Shown piece by piece: positions 6,970-9,620 of a stretch of 9,620 bases of DNA (position 1 is its first letter; the number at the start of each line of letters is the position of its first letter). The DNA comes from an uncultured Clostridia bacterium (lineage in GTDB: Bacteria > Bacillota > Clostridia > Oscillospirales > Ruminococcaceae). A model generated the notes under the pieces. That model did no database searches, was not told the DNA's origin, and worked only from the letters and a program-made list of their open reading frames with translations. Both the position numbers and the translations under genes were made by a program. The DNA is taken from NCBI GenBank assembly GCA_947385505.1, contig CANDLP010000057.1:1-9620 (forward strand), read 5' to 3'.

Positions 6970-7003
6970 GAACCGGACGTACACCTCTCGATGTATCCGG
7001 CTC
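6970..7003 (-). ncRNA. Group II intron domain V (catalytic core)
   Basis: A 34-nt hairpin that begins GAGCCGGATACATC, has a GAGA (GNRA) tetraloop, and closes GGTGTACGTCCGGTTC, the exact length and shape of bacterial domain V. The AGC catalytic triad near the 5' side is present, as is the internal bulge before the lower stem. It lies 25 nt past the stop of the intron-encoded protein, as usual. Confidence 0.93.
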
Positions 7004-7028
7004 GCCATTATTGCTCAATTTTCAAAAT

Positions 7029-8816
7029 TCAAGGGTGGTGTATCTTACAATGACATTCCTCGCACACAGCGATTGTTTTGCGCTTTTTTGCTATCATCAT
7101 AAGTTCCCAGAATTCTTTTCCTTTAAGATTTTTCAATTTATTCACATGGTGCATTTCAAGCGGCACATCGGTTTTACCGCATAATTCGCAGATACCGGAC
7201 GCTAACCTGCTTTCAAGAGTTGTTCTTGTAGAAGCGTGCATGACGGCATAATCTATGATCTTCTCGTCAAAGTTCGCGGTTTTCTTGCATTTCATGTACT
7301 CTGCAAATTTACGGTGTTTGATACCGTCCTTTGTTTTGTAGGGAATACTCCAACTTCCTTTGCTTTTGTATTTGCTTAATATTTTTCGGGTCGTAGTCTT
7401 GTGCTTTCCCGCAAGCGTTTTCAGACAGCTGTATTCCATAAAATATGCAAAATAGCCTAATCTTACAAAGTTACTTGCAAGCGAATAATAATTGCATACT
7501 CCCCTGAGTTCTGCATTAAAAGCAGTAAGTATTTCCAAATCTGTGCAGCCATACAGATACTTTCTTGCAATTGGTTCAAGCGTACCGTTTTTAAGCTGTC
7601 TGATAACTGATTTTCCAAACAGAAACGGCATAATTTTATCCTCAAACGGTATATTGAGCTCTACCTTGCCCTTTAAAGTTCTCTGTACGTGCTTTCCATG
7701 CGGTTTAACGTTGTTGTCCCGTCTTACACGGACATCATAGCCAAGAAATCTCGCCGGTTTGCTGCTGTGTGTTATCAAAGTCTTTTCTTCCGACAATTCC
7801 ATTTTCAGGGTGCCGCCGACAAAATCCGAAAACTGCTTTTTAATAAGCTCACAGTCTTTTCTGTCGCCCTTGACCCCTATGAGAAAATCGTCCGCATAAC
7901 GGATATATTTCATTACCTTGTCGGTTTGCGAGCTGCACGGAGTCTTTACAAGCACCTTGCGCAACTCTTTCATCTTTTTCAGACATTCGGTCTTTTCTTC
8001 TCCAACAGCAGACTTCAGTAATTTCCTGTATTTCGTTATCTCTCCGGCAATATGGTTGTATTCTTTTGTATGAAGCTGCGTTCTTTCTTTTTTGAAAGCA
8101 GCAGCGGTTTCTTCCGCAAACTTATCAAGTTCATTCAGATAAATATTTGCAAGCAGCGGTGAAATTATATCGCCCTGCGGACAACCGGAATAAGTAGCGT
8201 TATACTGCCGGTTTTCCATATATCCGGCACGGAGAAATTTCCAAATCAACTGACACAATCTTGCGTCCTTGATTTTTCTGCCGATAATTTCAACTAAGAC
8301 ATTATGATTGATATTGTCGAAGCAGCTCTTGATATCGCCCTCTATAAACCATGTAACGCCCGTAAAGTCCTTTTTCAAATAACTTAAAGCAGTATGACAG
8401 CTTCTTTTAGATCGGAAACCGTGTGAATGATTTGAAAATACAGGTTCATAGACCGCTTCCAGCACCATTCTTAAAACCTCCTGAACAAGTTTATCCGTAA
8501 ATGTCGGTATTCCGAGAGGTCTTTTCTTACCGCTGTTATTTTTCTTTGCAATGTATGTTCGTCTTACAGGTTTTGGGCAATAACTGCCGTCCGATAACGA
8601 TTTGATTATGTTGTTTACCTTTTCTTGACTGAATCCGTCCGCTGTGTCATTATCTATTCCCTTAGTAGCCGCGCCTTTGTTTGAATAAAGGTTTTGATAT
8701 GCGGCATAGTATAAATCGGGTCTTAACAAATAACGATACAGCCTTGTGAAAATCTCATCTTTGTTTTTACTTGAATTTCTACTGATATTCTCCAAAATCT
8801 CTATTGTTGGTTTCAT
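7029..8816 (-). CDS. ltrA: Group II intron reverse transcriptase/maturase with HNH
   Basis: This 595-aa intron-encoded protein promotes splicing of its host intron and copies it into DNA targets; Lactococcus LtrA has 599 residues, so it is full length. Domains: RT fingers and palm about 1-365, with IEGDIKSCFDNI (Asp161), CPQGDIISPLLANIYL (212-227), the YADD active site (307-310) and FLGYDVRV (357-364); thumb/maturase domain X about 380-485; then the DNA-binding and endonuclease region 530-595 with CELC (Cys543, Cys546), MHH (His556, His557) and CEEC...H (Cys585, Cys588, His593), a zinc-bearing HNH-type nuclease. All catalytic residues are present. ATG 8816 follows GGGAGG (8827-8832 on the - strand). 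A small change is PQGD where PQGG or PQGS is more usual. The gene lies wholly in intron domain IV. Confidence 0.95.
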   Translation of the reverse strand: MKPTIEILENISRNSSKNKDEIFTRLYRYLLRPDLYYAAYQNLYSNKGAATKGIDNDTADGFSQEKVNNIIKSLSDGSYCPKPVRRTYIAKKNNSGKKRPLGIPTFTDKLVQEVLRMVLEAVYEPVFSNHSHGFRSKRSCHTALSYLKKDFTGVTWFIEGDIKSCFDNINHNVLVEIIGRKIKDARLCQLIWKFLRAGYMENRQYNATYSGCPQGDIISPLLANIYLNELDKFAEETAAAFKKERTQLHTKEYNHIAGEITKYRKLLKSAVGEEKTECLKKMKELRKVLVKTPCSSQTDKVMKYIRYADDFLIGVKGDRKDCELIKKQFSDFVGGTLKMELSEEKTLITHSSKPARFLGYDVRVRRDNNVKPHGKHVQRTLKGKVELNIPFEDKIMPFLFGKSVIRQLKNGTLEPIARKYLYGCTDLEILTAFNAELRGVCNYYSLASNFVRLGYFAYFMEYSCLKTLAGKHKTTTRKILSKYKSKGSWSIPYKTKDGIKHRKFAEYMKCKKTANFDEKIIDYAVMHASTRTTLESRLASGICELCGKTDVPLEMHHVNKLKNLKGKEFWELMMIAKKRKTIAVCEECHCKIHHP

Positions 8817-9434
8817 TTGAGGTATTCCTCCCTAATCAATTTTTGATTTCAGAACGCAATAACTGTCTCCCTTCGCCATGTAAAGGACGTTACCCTTCTC
8901 GGACTACTATGGAGACTCCGTTGCCGTATCGGATATTCAGCGTCATCTATCTTACCTTTCGGCTTGATATTTATCACCTTTAAAGGCATTTCGCATAGCT
9001 CGCAAGAGCTTTCCGACTTAGGCAATCCTCGGTTAGTGCAGTAAGCAGGCAAATGCAGATTGTCGGATATGCTTTCGTTTCTTTATCATCAGTTCTCTGA
9101 CTTGTCATACGAATTGTCGGTAACCCGCCGCACAAGGGTGAAATGCGGCGTTTTCGTATCGGAGGTTGATACCGCTTTTAACGGCTGCATACACGTTCCT
9201 CCGTCCGGACTCAACGGAAACTTGAAACTCACATTCAACATTAGGTAGTTCTATCCTCATATCTGCTTGGCGTTGCGGTTCAGTCGTACCCCTGTGTATA
9301 GGATAACTTACCGCTTTCCCTGTCATGCTATTGTTCCGTTCAGCTTTCGCCTTTCGGTTAGACAGTTCGCCTCCATCGTTACCTTGATGGACAGTGCCTT
9401 AATTTGTTTCTTACTGCACCCTATCCGAGCGCAC
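8817..9434 (-). ncRNA. Group II intron RNA domains I-III
   Basis: This 618-nt stretch has no convincing gene; it is the 5' structured half of the intron. From memory, landmarks similar to Ll.LtrB are visible on the - strand: the GTGCG start, GCGAACTGTCTAACCGAAAGG (9371-9351 area), GGGGTACGACTGAACCGCAA (about 9275), AGTAGTCCGAGAAGGGTAAC (about 8890-8910) and TTTACATGGCGAAGGG just before the protein gene. A 7-bp hairpin CGCCGCA/TGCGGCG (9126-9150) with an 11-nt loop lies where the exon-binding site 1 loop is expected. Short open frames here are side effects of the RNA sequence. Confidence 0.85.
8819..8830 (-). promoter_or_regulatory. Ribosome-site hairpin at the maturase start
   Basis: On the - strand GAGG-AATA-CCTC forms a small hairpin that contains part of the Shine-Dalgarno sequence GGGAGG, 10 nt before ATG 8816. 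In Ll.LtrB the matching domain IVa hairpin is the high-affinity binding site for LtrA, which thereby blocks its own translation. The same autoregulation is inferred here from position and sequence. Confidence 0.65.
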
Positions 9435-9620
9435 TCCTTTCGAGTCGGTAGCGGCGAACGACATTCCCGCCGCACAGCAATATTCAATGTTCGGGTACAA
9501 AAAATTAGCAGTCTTGCCCACGCCTGAAGCACCAATCATCAGCGTATGGATATCCGCGTCATCAACAAGTGCGGTCATTCCCGCAGATGTTTCCTTACAG
9601 CCGATTATCAGACCGTCCAC
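9435..9620 (-). CDS. traG: TraG/VirD4 coupling protein, exon 1 (partial)
   Basis: The last 62 codons of exon 1; the N-terminal part, including the expected membrane helices, lies beyond the window end, so the GTG at 9620 should not be taken as the start. The Walker A region reads MIGASGVGKTANFLYPN (28-44 of the visible part), followed by GMSFAATDSKG, equivalent to the nucleotide-site strand that continues into SDxKGDL in VirD4/TraG proteins. The coding sequence ends in phase at GGA (9437-9435), where the intron begins. If unspliced, translation would add VRSDRVQ and stop at 9411. Spliced to exon 2 it gives at least 511 residues of a protein usually near 600. Confidence 0.88.

Larger units (their letters stand above)
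6909..9434 (-). mobile_element. Group II intron with LtrA-like protein, inserted in traG
   Basis: A complete retrotransposing intron of 2526 nt, same sense as traG. The 5' end is GTGCGCTCGGATAGGGTG, the signature start of Ll.LtrB-type introns. The 3' end is CCTACTCTAC, with a plausible branch-point A seven from the end (6915). Boundaries were set by three agreeing facts: exon 1 ends on a whole codon (GGA, Gly of DSKG), exon 2 starts on a whole codon (GAT, Asp of DLFRN), and the joined protein restores the conserved coupling-protein motif. Order on the - strand: domains I-III (9434-8817), the protein gene in domain IV (8816-7029), domain V (7003-6970), domain VI (6969-6909). Nothing looks truncated, so it is probably able to splice and possibly mobile. 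Confidence 0.93.

Noticed and set aside
8882..8887. TCCTTT (- strand) as EBS1, perfectly complementary to the exon end AAAGGA
   Set aside because: By comparison with Ll.LtrB the surrounding GTAACG-CCTTTACATGG segment belongs to domain III, far from the EBS1 loop, so the match is probably chance.
8849..9052. Short open frames in 8849-9535 on both strands
   Set aside because: They overlap intron domains I-III, whose sequence is constrained as RNA; none has a convincing start or recognisable protein.

Overview
The window looks like accessory DNA, probably part of an integrative conjugative element, from a low-GC Gram-positive bacterium of the Clostridia or gut/rumen Firmicutes kind. The evidence is strong AGGAGG-type ribosome binding sites, lipobox lipoproteins, NlpC/P60 and SH3 wall enzymes, a Tn1549-like TraG/VirD4 coupling protein, and a group II intron of the Lactococcus Ll.LtrB type. 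The genus is inference; no taxonomic marker is present.

Left half (about 1-5260, + strand): a small secreted SH3-domain protein (127-477) is followed by a repeat-rich gap of about 290 bp. Then come four same-direction genes that are probably an operon: an M28-family metallopeptidase lipoprotein (769-2166), a VanY-like D,D-carboxypeptidase lipoprotein with an SH3-like segment (2175-3317), an NlpC/P60 endolysin-like protein with SH3-type repeats and no signal peptide (3410-4363), and an unrecognised lipoprotein (4375-5190). A 12-bp stem hairpin at 5221-5260 closes the operon. The products read as a surface or cell-wall peptide-processing set: three are predicted to be anchored outside the membrane, two cut peptidoglycan-type peptides, and three proteins in the window carry SH3-type segments.

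Middle (5302-5526): a nested palindrome of about 225 bp made of three concentric inverted repeats lies between the convergent operon and tra gene.

Right half (5559-9620, - strand): a traG/virD4-type type IV coupling protein gene is split by a full-length group II intron (6909-9434, 2526 nt). Exon 1 (9435-9620, running off the window) ends in the codon for the G of DSKG, directly after the Walker A region. Exon 2 (5559-6908) resumes in phase with DLFRN and carries the Walker B region. The intron has a GTGCG 5' end, a 34-nt domain V, an AC 3' end, and an intact 595-aa LtrA-like reverse transcriptase/maturase/HNH protein. Without splicing the coupling protein would stop 7 codons into the intron, so element transfer should depend on intron splicing.

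Most worth a second look: the intron in the conserved DSKG/DLFRN motif; the nested palindrome, whose inner mismatches all become G-U pairs in the tra-strand RNA; the three-way-junction-like structure upstream of the wall-enzyme operon; the M28 enzyme with Ser at a usual zinc-ligand His position; and the signal-less endolysin inside a lipoprotein operon.
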